Assembly (NCBI GenBank): GCA_035624785.1
Contig: DASPQV010000043.1
Span: 1 to 64,000, forward strand
Length of the DNA stretch: 64,000 nucleotides
Reading direction: 5' to 3'
Origin: JAJZNI01 sp035624785
GTDB lineage: Bacteria; Chloroflexota; Dormibacteria; Aeolococcales; Aeolococcaceae
Position 1 is the stretch's first letter; each line of letters starts with the position of its first letter. The notes below the pieces were generated by a model, which saw only the letters and a program-made list of their open reading frames with translations, ran no database searches and was not told the origin of the DNA. A program made the position numbers and the translations under genes. Below are positions 34,741 to 44,013 of this stretch, piece by piece.

Positions 34741-35901
34741 TCAGCTGGCGACGCTTCCCCGGGAGACTCGCCGGCCCATCGGTGCGCGCTCCGGACCGCG
34801 GATCTCCTGGTACAGGCGGAGCAGGTCGGCGACGTAGACCTCCAGGCCGTACTCGGTGACCGCGCGGCACCGCGCGGCCTCGCCGAACCGCCGCCGTTCC
34901 AGAGGATCTGCGCGCAGCCGCTCCAGCGCCTGGCCGAGGCCGGGCTCCAGAGGATAGGCGGGGATAACCATCCCGGCGCGGTTGAGGACCGCCTCGTGCT
35001 CGCCGGCGTCGGTGGAGACGATGGCGCAGCCGGCCGCCATCGCCTCGAGGAGCGAGAGCGACAAGCCCTCCGCGGTCGACGGCAGGACGAAGATGTCGGT
35101 CGCCCGCAGCAGCTCCAGCCGCTCGTGCTCACTGATCATGCCGAGGAGCCGCACCGGAGATCGCGGTCCGAGGATCCTGCGCAGCCGGCGTTCCTGGCTG
35201 CCGCTGCCGGCGATGAGCAGGAGGTGGTCGGGTGGCCAGCGACGTGCCAGGAACGACCTCACCAGCTCCTCGACGCGCTTCTCGGGGTCGAGCCGGCCGA
35301 GGAAGCTGACGATAAGGGCCGCACCCAGGGACTGGTGGAGTGACGACGGACCGGGGGAGATTCGCTCGGTGGCAACCGCGTTGCGCATCACCACCACCCG
35401 ATCGGCGGCCACCCCGGCGTGGGTGAGCAGGTCCCTCTGCCCCTGGGAGAGCGCGATGCACATGTCGTAGCGGCGAATCCGGGCTGCGTGATAGCGGTAC
35501 AGGCCGCGCATCACCCGGCCGCGGGCACTGTGGGCGTCCGCGTAGGGAAGGTGGCAGGTCACCACCGAGACAGCCCCCACCCGCCGGGCGGCCCGGGCGA
35601 CCGCCCCGTCGAGGAGGGAGACGCTCAGGGACGTGTGGACCACGTCGGGCCGGAAGTCGGCCAGCGCCTTCTGGATCTGGGCGAGGGTTCCGAGGGCGGG
35701 CATGGTGACAGTCTTGAACCGGCGCCCGTCAAGGGCGATGGCGTCGTCGACCGGGACACGGTCTCCGTCCAGGCTGTGGTGGAAGAACCGGACCTGGCAT
35801 CCGGCCTGGATCAGGGCGGCGACGGTCTGCTCGCTGTACGCGGTGAGCCCGTCAGCCCGGCGCCCACCCGCGTGCCCGAACCAGGCTACCCGCAGCACCA
35901 T
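34741..35901 (-). CDS. GT4-family glycosyltransferase
   Basis: GT-B retaining glycosyltransferase of 386 residues. The N-terminal VLRVAWFGHAGGRRADGLTA has the glycine-rich loop. The C-terminal domain shows SFLGRLDPEKRVEELV, then LLIAGSGSQE, and the catalytic EX7E region FVLPSTAEGLSLSLLEAMA with GCAIVSTDAGEHEAVLN. ATG 35901 begins directly before the first strand. It diverges from an HX4D acyltransferase, reminiscent of phosphatidylinositol-mannoside PimB/PimA and acyltransferase pairs in actinobacteria. That functional link is inference; the acceptor is unknown. Confidence 0.88.
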   Translation of the reverse strand: MVLRVAWFGHAGGRRADGLTAYSEQTVAALIQAGCQVRFFHHSLDGDRVPVDDAIALDGRRFKTVTMPALGTLAQIQKALADFRPDVVHTSLSVSLLDGAVARAARRVGAVSVVTCHLPYADAHSARGRVMRGLYRYHAARIRRYDMCIALSQGQRDLLTHAGVAADRVVVMRNAVATERISPGPSSLHQSLGAALIVSFLGRLDPEKRVEELVRSFLARRWPPDHLLLIAGSGSQERRLRRILGPRSPVRLLGMISEHERLELLRATDIFVLPSTAEGLSLSLLEAMAAGCAIVSTDAGEHEAVLNRAGMVIPAYPLEPGLGQALERLRADPLERRRFGEAARCRAVTEYGLEVYVADLLRLYQEIRGPERAPMGRRVSRGSVAS

Positions 35902-36019
35902 TGCCGCCCTCCATTGGCCCACCGGCCGCCCCCGGGCCGTGGTGGCGCCCGCCGGGCCGTCGGTTTCGCGGTTCTCAGGGCCGCTGGCCGGCCGGTCACC
36001 GAGCCGTGCCACCTGCATG

Positions 36020-36025
36020 TAGGGT
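36020..36025 (+). promoter_or_regulatory. -10-like TAGGGT before the acyltransferase
   Basis: TAGGGT ends 7 nt before GTG 36033 with no Shine-Dalgarno, the leaderless spacing seen in four other genes of this window. It supports the GTG start. Confidence 0.4.
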
Positions 36026-36032
36026 ACCAATC

Positions 36033-36974
36033 GTGATCCCGCAATTAGGGACGGCACGGGTGCACCCACCACCCCCTTCCCGTGCCGACGCGGCCGCCGC
36101 GTCCCGACTCGGGGGCTCCCGGCCCCCAACATGGATCAGCGCCAGCTACGACCTGCTGAGCCGGGCGGCTCGCGGGCTCGGCCCCGCTCGCTTCGTGCTC
36201 TCGGACGCGGCGAGCGCAGTCACCTGCCAGCTGAGCCCGCACCGAGTTGCGGCCTGCGCGATGCGCCATCGCCGGGCCGATCCGCGGCTGACCCCCGCCC
36301 AGGCCCTGGCCCGAGCCCGGGCCTCCTATCGCGAGTACTACAGGACCGTCCTCGACCTGATCTGGGCGGACACGCTGCCTCTCGAGAGGGTCCGCCGGGA
36401 CCACCCGATCGATGGCTGGGAACACATCGACACCGCGATCAGGGATTACGGCGCCGGCATCTTCTGCCTGGCCCATTTCGGCAATTGGGACATGGCCGCG
36501 ACCATGGCGCTATCCCGCGGCCTGGCGCTCAGCACCGTGATGCGGGAGTTCCGCCCGGCATTCGTCAACCAGGTGATCGTGAGGACCAGGGAACGCCGGG
36601 GGCTGCAGGTGTTCACGCCTGGCCGCGCCGCCCGGGGTCTGCTCCGAGGCCTGCGGCAGGGACGCTTCCTCGCCCTCCTCGCCGATATCCCGGAGGGTGG
36701 ACCGACGGTCAAGGTCCACTTCTGCAACGGACCCGTGCTCTTCAGCACCGGCCCGGCGGAGATGGCGCGGCGGAGCGGCTGCCCGCTGCTCCCGGCGGCC
36801 TGCTTCCGGGAGACGGTGCGCCGCTACCGGATCATCGTCGACGCCGCGGTCCCCCTGGGAGGCATCGCGGAGATGACCCAGACCCTCGCCGACCGCCTCG
36901 AGGCGCTCATGGTCCACGCTCCGGAGCAGTGGTATCCGTTCAACCCGGTCTGGACCGACGAGGAGACGAGCTAG
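36033..36974 (+). CDS. LpxL/PatA-type lysophospholipid acyltransferase
   Basis: 313-residue membrane-associated acyltransferase. The HX4D motif is in CLAHFGNWDMA near residue 150. Further family features are LSTVMREFRPAFVNQ, LALLADIPEGG, HFCNGPVLFSTGPAEMA and the C-terminal PEQWYPFNPVW. In actinobacteria this family acylates phosphatidylinositol mannosides; in Gram-negatives it acylates lipid A. The divergent GT4 transferase favours a glycolipid substrate. GTG 36033 chosen from the promoter spacing; the longer upstream frame is Pro/Arg-rich. Confidence 0.85.
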   Translation: MIPQLGTARVHPPPPSRADAAAASRLGGSRPPTWISASYDLLSRAARGLGPARFVLSDAASAVTCQLSPHRVAACAMRHRRADPRLTPAQALARARASYREYYRTVLDLIWADTLPLERVRRDHPIDGWEHIDTAIRDYGAGIFCLAHFGNWDMAATMALSRGLALSTVMREFRPAFVNQVIVRTRERRGLQVFTPGRAARGLLRGLRQGRFLALLADIPEGGPTVKVHFCNGPVLFSTGPAEMARRSGCPLLPAACFRETVRRYRIIVDAAVPLGGIAEMTQTLADRLEALMVHAPEQWYPFNPVWTDEETS

Positions 36975-37020
36975 CCGGCTCGGGCAGCCGGGCCGTGCCG
37001 GTGACGCGGCGAGCCCGCCC

Positions 37021-37698
37021 TCAGTCCGTTCGGTGTCCGATCAGGGGCCGGCCGGGCCGGCGATCGTGGAGGACGCGGTCGACGACCAGGCGACGGGCGT
37101 GACCGAAGTGGGTCGCATCGCGGCTGACGCCCTCGAGGCGGCGGAAGAGGATGAGCACCAGCAGCACCGCGAACGCGACCGGGAGGGGCCAGCCACCCCC
37201 GACCGGGGTCACCGCCAGCACCCCACCGAACGCCGGCAGGACGATGAAGCCGGCAAGCACGCCCTCCGCGATGTGACCGCTCAGCGCGCCGATCGCGTAG
37301 CACGCGAGCAGGGCCACCAGGGCGATCAGGTTGAGGCCGGCGACGGCGCCGGTGGAGACGGCGACGCCGCGCCCGCCGTCGAAGCGCAGGAAGATCGACC
37401 AGCCGTTGCCGACGACCGCGGAGATGCCGACCAGGGCCAGGCCGAGCGTGTCGATGCCGCCGACGAAGCGACCGAGGAGCACGGGCAGCAGGCCCTGGAG
37501 GAACTGGATCGGGCCGACCACGGCCGCCAGGCCGAATCCTGCATGGCGGTACACGTTGGCGGTGCCCACGTTGCCGGAGCCGTAGCCGCGGATGTCGAGG
37601 CCCAGCCGGCGCCACCGGGTGGCCCAGTAGCCGACCGGGAGACCGCCGATCAGATAGCCGGCCACGCAGAAGATGACCAGGCTCCAGCGCGGGTCCAT
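37021..37698 (-). CDS. plsY: Glycerol-3-phosphate acyltransferase PlsY
   Basis: Uses acyl-phosphate to acylate glycerol-3-phosphate, the first step of phospholipid synthesis. Five to seven helices. Loop motif GYGSGNVGTANVYR carries the conserved Ser/Arg site (usually GSGNxGxTN), and FDGGRGVAVSTG is the second conserved loop. The C-terminus is extended by a basic tail of about 35 residues. 225 residues. It converges with the acyltransferase and diverges from degV. Confidence 0.92.
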   Translation of the reverse strand: MDPRWSLVIFCVAGYLIGGLPVGYWATRWRRLGLDIRGYGSGNVGTANVYRHAGFGLAAVVGPIQFLQGLLPVLLGRFVGGIDTLGLALVGISAVVGNGWSIFLRFDGGRGVAVSTGAVAGLNLIALVALLACYAIGALSGHIAEGVLAGFIVLPAFGGVLAVTPVGGGWPLPVAFAVLLVLILFRRLEGVSRDATHFGHARRLVVDRVLHDRRPGRPLIGHRTD

Positions 37699-37724
37699 GA
37701 GCTCACCCTCCGCGGCCGCGGGCC

Positions 37725-38765
37725 ATGGCTATCATCTTAGGCAGCAGCTTCCGTGTGGGTCCTTCGTCGCCCGCCGACGGATGCGGGTCGAAGCCTGGAG
37801 GCCAGCCCTTGCAACTCTCTCCCGGCGCGGCGGCGCCGGCCCCCCAGCGATTGGGCCGCACCACGGGGCGGACGGCTCCGTCCTGTGCCCTGGTCACCGG
37901 CAGCGGCGCGCTTCTTGGTCCCGGGCTCGGCCGGATCGTCGCCACCGTGGACCTGCCGGTCCGGATCGGTGACCAGGACCTCGACGCTCACAGCGACGAG
38001 GATCTCCACCGCTTCTACGCGCGGCTGCGCGGGGGGGAGATGGCGGAGACCTCGACCTCGCCTCCGGGAGCCTTCCTCGACGCCTTCCGGCGCGCACCCG
38101 CCGAGAACGTCCTCTGCCTGACCATCCCGGCCGGGTGGAGCGGGATGGACGACAGCGCCCGGCTCGCGGCTCGGATGCTGGCCGCGGAGGAGGGACGGGA
38201 GCGGGTCACCGTGATCGACACCGGCACCGCTGCCGCGGGCCTGGGCCTGATCACCCGGGTGGCGGCGATCAGGGCGCTCCGCGGCGATCCCTTCCCAGCC
38301 GTCCTGGCCAGGGCACAGAGCGCGATCCGCGACGTGCGGATGTTCGGGGCCCTCGAGACCCTGGAGTTCGTGTCCCGCAGTGGCCGGGTGAACAGCCTGA
38401 TCGCCGGCATCTCGGACAGCCTCCGGGTGCGGCCGGTCTTCCGGCTGAGCAACAACCAGACCGGCCGGGTGTCCCTGTGCCGGACCCAGTCGGGAGTCCT
38501 CTCGGCGATGGAGAAGACGTGCCGGGATACGCCCGGCCGGCTCTGGGTCCTGGTCTTCCACGCCGACGCCGCCGAGATGGCGAGCCGGCTCGAGGCGCGG
38601 CTCCGAGAGACCTGCGACGTGGCCCGCTCCGAGGTGGTGGCGCTCGACCCGATCATCGGCACGTACACCGGTCCGGGTGCGGTCGGCTATGCCGCGCTGC
38701 CCATCTCCGACGACGAGATCAACGATGAAGTGCTGGGTGCAGAAAGCGTAGAACCGGAACAGTGA
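37725..38765 (+). CDS. DegV-family fatty-acid-binding-like protein
   Basis: DegV-family members bind fatty acids and some deliver them to fatty-acid kinase. The second ligand loop is present (ETSTSPPGAFLDAF near residue 107), as are VIDTGTAAAGLG, LETLEFVSRSGRVN and the C-terminal IGTYTGPGAVGYA. The canonical opening strand IVTDSTADL is not seen; the equivalent position reads CALVTGSGALL. The N-terminal 50 residues are not family-like, and a TATCAT at 37730-37735 overlaps them, so the true start may be GTG 37755 or later. PlsY next door fits lipid metabolism. Confidence 0.82.
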   Translation: MAIILGSSFRVGPSSPADGCGSKPGGQPLQLSPGAAAPAPQRLGRTTGRTAPSCALVTGSGALLGPGLGRIVATVDLPVRIGDQDLDAHSDEDLHRFYARLRGGEMAETSTSPPGAFLDAFRRAPAENVLCLTIPAGWSGMDDSARLAARMLAAEEGRERVTVIDTGTAAAGLGLITRVAAIRALRGDPFPAVLARAQSAIRDVRMFGALETLEFVSRSGRVNSLIAGISDSLRVRPVFRLSNNQTGRVSLCRTQSGVLSAMEKTCRDTPGRLWVLVFHADAAEMASRLEARLRETCDVARSEVVALDPIIGTYTGPGAVGYAALPISDDEINDEVLGAESVEPEQ

Positions 38766-38811
38766 CGAAGCGCCTGCGACCCGCGCATGGCCCAGGAGCC
38801 CGCCCCAGGAT

Positions 38812-39921
38812 GTGCCGATGACCCGCGCTCATCGTCTGCGCATCCTCGCCCAGGCTGCGGTGACGATCGGGATCCTGGTCGCCCTCATCATGATCCTGAA
38901 TCCCGGCCAGCTCGGTCAGGATATCGAGCGCTTCCCGGTCATCCTGGTGCCCGCGGCGCTGGGGCTCACGGTCTGCTTCTACCTCACCAAGGGGCTCCGC
39001 TACTACCAGCTGCTGCGCAGCGAGGGGGTTCCGGTCACGCCGCGCAGCGCGGTGCTCTTCACGGTGGGCGGCGAGGCCTTCGGCTTGCTTCCCTTCGGTG
39101 AGCTCGCCCGCGCCGAGCTGGTCACCGAGGCCACCTCCGCTCCCCTGGGCACCAGCATCGCGGCGGTCACCGTCCAGGAGCTCCTCTACACCACGGTGAT
39201 CGTGGCGGTCGCCATCCCGGGTGCCCTGGCCTATGCCGCCGGAATCTCCGGGATCGCGCTCTCCCTTTTCGGCATCCTGGCGATAATCGGCATCCTCACC
39301 GTCGGGCCGGTCTTCCGGGCTGTGCTCGGCGCCGTCCGGCGGGTACCTGTCATCCGCCGGGCCAGCATCCAGCTGGAGGTGCTCCACGAGCAGACCGTGC
39401 GCCTGCTCCGCCGGCCCGAGACCTGGGTGTGGCTGACCCTCAGCGTGCTCGGGGCGCTCTTCGAGCTGACCCTGTTCTGGCTGATGGTCTGGGGCGCCAG
39501 CGGCACCCCGCTCCCCTGGGTGACCACGACCTTCATCTACGGGGCGGCTTACCTCGCCGGCGCCGCCAGCAGCCCTGGCGGCGGGGTGGGGGGCTTCGAG
39601 AGCACCGTGATAGCGCTGCTCCACACCCAGGGTGTGCTCGGACCCGCGGCGGTTGCCGCGGCCCTGCTCCAGCGGGCGGCGGACAAGGGCGTGATCACCA
39701 CCGCCGGGTTCTGCGTCTTCTTCTGGGTGCGCCGCCACATCCGGCGGCGCCGCGGTCTCCTCCTCGGGGACGGCGAGACCGCGATCAAGGTGCCGGCGAC
39801 GACGAGGCGGCGGCGCCTCATCCCGGTGGCCGTCCCCATCCATGTGGAGGCGGCGCTCCTTCCCCGCCCGGTCGCGGGGCTCACCTCCCGCCGAGCCGTC
39901 GAAGTCTCGCGGTCCCCGTGA
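38812..39921 (+). CDS. Flippase-like (LPG synthase TM-region/UPF0104) membrane protein
   Basis: 369 residues with seven to eight helices. Features of the family: YLTKGLRYYQLLRSEG, GGEAFGLLPFGELARAELVT, QELLYTTVIVAV and SPGGGVGGFESTVIALL. It lacks the C-terminal MprF aminoacyltransferase domain, so it resembles stand-alone lipid flippases. GTG 38812 or ATG 38818 start. It lies 46 bp after degV on the same strand in a lipid-related neighbourhood (GT4, acyltransferase, PlsY). Substrate inferred only broadly as a lipid or glycolipid. Confidence 0.8.
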   Translation: MPMTRAHRLRILAQAAVTIGILVALIMILNPGQLGQDIERFPVILVPAALGLTVCFYLTKGLRYYQLLRSEGVPVTPRSAVLFTVGGEAFGLLPFGELARAELVTEATSAPLGTSIAAVTVQELLYTTVIVAVAIPGALAYAAGISGIALSLFGILAIIGILTVGPVFRAVLGAVRRVPVIRRASIQLEVLHEQTVRLLRRPETWVWLTLSVLGALFELTLFWLMVWGASGTPLPWVTTTFIYGAAYLAGAASSPGGGVGGFESTVIALLHTQGVLGPAAVAAALLQRAADKGVITTAGFCVFFWVRRHIRRRRGLLLGDGETAIKVPATTRRRRLIPVAVPIHVEAALLPRPVAGLTSRRAVEVSRSP

Positions 39922-40012
39922 GCGCCGGCCGGCGAGGGGGGCGGCACCGGCTGGGTGGATGGAGCGGGGGCGGGAGGCGGAACGGCCTCAGCGGGATGGG
40001 GGCCCTGGGGGG

Positions 40013-40915
40013 TTACGAGCGAGAGAGGGAGGCGCCAGCGTCGAGGCGCTGGGCGCGGTCCGGGCTGCTGGTGACCGCGTAGCGGGCAAAGAGATGGTCG
40101 CCCGACAGCCGCAGTGAGCGGAGCCTGAGTTGGGGGGTCCGGCCCGGCGCAAAGGCGACGCCCTCGACCAGGCCCAGCCGGGAGTGGTCAGGGTCGCGGC
40201 CGGCGAGGTGCGGAGCGACGGTGAGGAAGAGCTCGTCGATCCAGCCGTCGGCGAGCAGCCGGCCGAAGAGGTGAGGACCGCCCTCGCAGAGGATGGTGCT
40301 GGCCCCGAGGTGGTGGCGCACCGCCTCGACGATGGCGTCCGAGCCGGGGGCGGCGGCGGCTCCCGCGGTGACGACGCGGACGCTGGGATGCAGCGACGGC
40401 AGCCGGGCTGCGCCCGCCTGCGTGGTGATGACCAGCACCTCGGCCTCGGGCTGGGCAAGCGCCGGGTGGGTCGCGGGCAGGGAGCCACTGGTGGTGACCA
40501 CTGCCAGGGCCGGGGGACGCTCCGACCCGGTGAGCTGGCGGCGGTGCACCGCGAGCTCGCCGGCCAGGTCAGGCATCAGGGTCCTGGGCACCCATTGATG
40601 CCGGGTGTCCTCGCGCAGGGTGCCGGCCCCGATCAGGACGCAATCGGCGGCCGAGCGCAGCAGGGCCATCACCAGGCGATCGGCGGCGGCGTGCAGGCTG
40701 ACCGCCATCGCCCCTTCTCCCCTGCCGTCCCCGAAGGCTGAGACGCCATCGGCGGTGATCACGAAGTTGGCGATGACCCGGGGAGTCCCCGCACGGACCT
40801 GAAGTGGACCGCCGTAGAGGCGGAGCAGGGGAAGGTCGGGAGGATCTCCCTCGTCGTCGAGGAGGACCTCGAAGGGATGATCGCGGGCCATCCGGGCGAG
40901 GGCGTCCGCGCTCAT
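40013..40915 (-). CDS. RibD C-terminal-type reductase
   Basis: 300-residue NADPH-dependent reductase of the RibD_C/dihydrofolate-reductase fold. The core begins VIANFVITADGVSAFG. DCVLIGAGTLREDT binds nucleotide, EVLVITTQAG is an inner strand, and LCEGGPHLFGRLLADGWIDE is the signature GGxxL motif. No deaminase domain is fused, so it is either a stand-alone riboflavin-type reductase or one with another substrate. ATG 40915 was chosen; the upstream frame is not conserved. A 60-residue N-terminal arm precedes the fold. Confidence 0.86.
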   Translation of the reverse strand: MSADALARMARDHPFEVLLDDEGDPPDLPLLRLYGGPLQVRAGTPRVIANFVITADGVSAFGDGRGEGAMAVSLHAAADRLVMALLRSAADCVLIGAGTLREDTRHQWVPRTLMPDLAGELAVHRRQLTGSERPPALAVVTTSGSLPATHPALAQPEAEVLVITTQAGAARLPSLHPSVRVVTAGAAAAPGSDAIVEAVRHHLGASTILCEGGPHLFGRLLADGWIDELFLTVAPHLAGRDPDHSRLGLVEGVAFAPGRTPQLRLRSLRLSGDHLFARYAVTSSPDRAQRLDAGASLSRS

Positions 40916-41077
40916 CCTTGCTGAAGACCGCGGAACCCGCTGACATCGCCCACGAACCGCATTGTGAAGCGCGAGGCCCGCGTCATCGGCGTCCTCCACT
41001 CCGGGTGGCGGTCGGCCGAGCCGCCCCGGCGGCGGATCGCGGGCCCACATCTTCGAACCGGCCGGCGGATGGACCGG

Positions 41078-41698
41078 TCAGATCCGGCTCAACAGGTCGT
41101 TCTTCTTGGCCTGGAACTCAGCGTCGGTGATCGCGCCGGAATCGCGGAGCTGCGCCAATTGCCGCAACTTGACCGTGGCATCGTCGGCCATCCGCGGATA
41201 GCCCGCCGTCGGCGCGAAACCCGTTGTCGACTCCGCCGGCTCGAAGGAGGCCGTCTTCACGAAACTGCAGAGGATCCCGGTCACGACCACCCCGGCAATC
41301 GCGCTGAGCCCGGCCCAGATGGGGAGCCGAGTCGGATCGGTGCCGGTGACCCAGACCGGGCTGAAGATCGCCGCGACCATGACGGCGAGCCAGAGCACGC
41401 CCACGCCCAATCCCAGCACGATCCACGGGGCTCGGGAGGTGACCTCAGCGCGGATCCCCTTGATCGCCGCCGCCACCACCATGCCGATCGCAATCGCGTC
41501 GAAGATCCAGCCGACAAAAGCCCCGATGGGGATCTGCTCGTGTTGCGCCCCGCTCACCAGGTTCGGAGAGAAGAGGCTGCCCAGAACCCCGCTGGTGCAG
41601 ATGCCTGCAAGGGCGACGCCAGACATGAGATAGGCGAAGCCGGGACCCGGGCGGGCCGTCCGTCTCGGCTCGGTGTCGAGTAGTGCCATGGTTGCCAT
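41078..41698 (-). CDS. Four-helix membrane protein with SHOCT domain
   Basis: 206 residues. Four hydrophobic helices (FAYLMSGVALAGICTSGVLG; FVGWIFDAIAIGMVVAAAI; WIVLGLGVGVLWLAVMVAAI; WAGLSAIAGVVVTGIL) are followed by a C-terminal SHOCT module LAQLRDSGAITDAEFQAKK. SHOCT elements often serve as short oligomerisation motifs. ATG 41698 has GGAGGA 6 nt upstream and is preferred over ATG 41749, which overlaps the exporter stop as ATGA. It is cotranscribed with the MMPL exporter and may be its partner; that is inference. Confidence 0.72.
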   Translation of the reverse strand: MATMALLDTEPRRTARPGPGFAYLMSGVALAGICTSGVLGSLFSPNLVSGAQHEQIPIGAFVGWIFDAIAIGMVVAAAIKGIRAEVTSRAPWIVLGLGVGVLWLAVMVAAIFSPVWVTGTDPTRLPIWAGLSAIAGVVVTGILCSFVKTASFEPAESTTGFAPTAGYPRMADDATVKLRQLAQLRDSGAITDAEFQAKKNDLLSRI

Positions 41699-41745
41699 CT
41701 GCTTTCCTCCGAAGACTGGGTGGTCGTTGCGATCCGGGACGGTGG

Positions 41746-44013
41746 TCATGCCACCGCTCCCGACGATTGCGTGCGAGTGGTCGCGACGCGCGCCTCACCG
41801 AGGCCGGTCCGGCCCACCACCCGGGCGAGCCAGCGCGGCATCCACCAATTGAGGCGCCCCATCAGCACCATCAGAGCCGGGACGACCAGGGCGCGCATCA
41901 CGGTGGCGTCGACCAGCACCGCGACCGCGGTGCCGACGCCCACCATCTTGATGGTGGTGACCCCGGCCAGGGTGAAGGAGGCGAAGACGCCGGTCATGAT
42001 CAGGGCGGCGTAGGTGATCAGCCGGCCGCACCGCTCCAGCCCCTGGGCGACCGCGAGGCGGGTGCTCCCGGTGCGGGCGTACTCCTCCTGGATGCGGGTG
42101 AGGAGAAGCACCTCGTAATCCATCGACAGGCCGAAGAGCACGCAGAACATGGCGACAGGCACGGTGGGATCGATGGGCAGGGGGGTGAAGCCGATGAGAG
42201 CTGCCAGGTGACCCTGCTGGAAGATCCAGACCATCACGCCATAGGAGACGGAGAGGGAGAGGAGATTGGTGAAGACGGCCTTCAGCGGAAGCACCACCGA
42301 GCCGAGCAGGAGGGTGAGGAGGAGGAAGGTCACGGTCACCACCAGACCGATGGCCAGGGGAGCCCGGCTGAGGATCCAGGCGGTGCGGTCCATGTCGTAG
42401 GCGGTGGCCCCGGTGACCATCAGCTGGCCGCCAACCTGCTCGGAGAGCCCGCGGATCCTGGTCACAACAGTCCGCGCACCGTCGGTCTGCTCCCGCTGGT
42501 TGGTCTCGACGTGGAGCAGCGCGATGTCACGCCCGACGCTCTGGGCGACACCGGACGCGACGGCGGCCGGCCACGCGCTCGGGGATGCGCTCAGCAGGCG
42601 CACGGTGGCGGCGCGATCCAGGCCCGGCAGGTTGAAGACGCTGCTGACCCCGACCACCCCTGGGATGCGAGAGATCGCCTGGGTGAGGTCGTGGATCTCG
42701 GCGACGTGGGCGGGCGTCAGTGTACTGCCGTTCGGGAAATCGACCACCACCGGGATCTGGGCCTGGTCGAGCTGCGGGAATGAAGCCGTGATGGCATCGC
42801 TGGCCTGGCGGGACTGAGCGGTAGCCGGCAGCGAGTCGCCGTGATCCGTGGCCAGGCTGAGGCCGGCAACCGGAGAGGCGGCCACCGCCACCGCAGCGAG
42901 GGTCGGGACCAGGATCATCACCGGGCGGCGCATCACCCGGGTGGCGAGGGCGTGCCAGAACCCGCCGGCGCGCCGCCGGCGAGGCAGGGGGAGCCTCCAG
43001 GCGTTCACCCGACGGCCGAGCAGAGACAGGCAGGCGGGGAGCAGAGTGGTGCCATAGATGAGCGCCATGGCCACCAGGCAGATCAGCGGCGCGGCCAGCT
43101 CGCCGAGCCAGGTCCCCTGGAAGAGGAAGAGGCCGGAGAGACCGGTCATCACGGTGAGCCCCGAGAAGACGATTGAGCGTCCGGCGGTGGCCATGGCCAG
43201 GCCAAGGGCGTCCTGGGTGTCCAGGCCATCCGCGAGCGCCTCGCGGAAGCGACTGACCACGAACAGGGAGTAGTCGATCGCCAGTCCCAGCCCAAGAAGG
43301 CTCACGAAGTCGCTGATGGATGCCGAGACTGGGGTGGCCTGGCTGATCAGCACCGCCGCCCCGAAGGCGCCGCCAATGGTCAGGACGCCGACCAGGAGCG
43401 GAAGCGCGGCCGCCACCAGGGTCCCGAAGACGAGGACGAGGAGCAGCAGGCTCACCGGCAAGGCCACCCCTTCAGCGCTGGCCAGGCCCTGGTCCTGAAG
43501 GCGGTTGTAGTCGTAGCTGAGCGGCACGGCGCCGGTGGCCCGGATGGTGAGCACGGGCGAGCTGACCGTCGCGCGCAGCGCCGGGTACTCGGCCGTGGCA
43601 TCGTCGGTGCTCGCCGAGACGGTGACATCGGCGACGGCGCTGTGGCGGTCGGCTGAGACCAGGCGGGCGGCGTCGCTCGAGGAGGTGTACGGGGTGACGA
43701 CCTGGGCGACGTGGAAGCGGCCGGCGAGCGGCGCCAGCGCCGCCTGCACGGCCTCCCGGAAGGCGGGGTCTCCGGCCGTCAGGGTCCGGCTGCTGAACAC
43801 GAAGAGGATGTCGGTGCTCATCCGCATGCCCGGCAGCTCGGCGGTGACCAGGGCGTCAGCCTGCGACGCCTGGGTGGTCTCGGAGTCCTGGTCGACGAAC
43901 TGGTGCGGGATGGTCAGGGCCCACAACGACGCCACCACCAGCGCCAGCGAGACGGGGAGCACGGCCAGGCGGTGGCGGTGGACGAAGCGGCCCCAGCGCT
44001 CGAACACGGTCAT
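41746..44013 (-). CDS. MMPL/RND-family exporter
   Basis: 755 residues with 12 helices in two halves, each with a large outside loop, as in actinobacterial lipid exporters. Motifs include LGLGLAIDYSLFVVSRFRE in half one and MFCVLFGLSMDYEVLLLTR in half two; both proton-relay Asp-Tyr pairs are present. AAGG-rich AAGGAG lies 6 nt upstream of ATG 44013. The C-terminal tail is short. A 10-bp inverted repeat lies about 210 bp upstream and may control the operon. The cargo is unknown. Confidence 0.9.
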   Translation of the reverse strand: MTVFERWGRFVHRHRLAVLPVSLALVVASLWALTIPHQFVDQDSETTQASQADALVTAELPGMRMSTDILFVFSSRTLTAGDPAFREAVQAALAPLAGRFHVAQVVTPYTSSSDAARLVSADRHSAVADVTVSASTDDATAEYPALRATVSSPVLTIRATGAVPLSYDYNRLQDQGLASAEGVALPVSLLLLVLVFGTLVAAALPLLVGVLTIGGAFGAAVLISQATPVSASISDFVSLLGLGLAIDYSLFVVSRFREALADGLDTQDALGLAMATAGRSIVFSGLTVMTGLSGLFLFQGTWLGELAAPLICLVAMALIYGTTLLPACLSLLGRRVNAWRLPLPRRRRAGGFWHALATRVMRRPVMILVPTLAAVAVAASPVAGLSLATDHGDSLPATAQSRQASDAITASFPQLDQAQIPVVVDFPNGSTLTPAHVAEIHDLTQAISRIPGVVGVSSVFNLPGLDRAATVRLLSASPSAWPAAVASGVAQSVGRDIALLHVETNQREQTDGARTVVTRIRGLSEQVGGQLMVTGATAYDMDRTAWILSRAPLAIGLVVTVTFLLLTLLLGSVVLPLKAVFTNLLSLSVSYGVMVWIFQQGHLAALIGFTPLPIDPTVPVAMFCVLFGLSMDYEVLLLTRIQEEYARTGSTRLAVAQGLERCGRLITYAALIMTGVFASFTLAGVTTIKMVGVGTAVAVLVDATVMRALVVPALMVLMGRLNWWMPRWLARVVGRTGLGEARVATTRTQSSGAVA

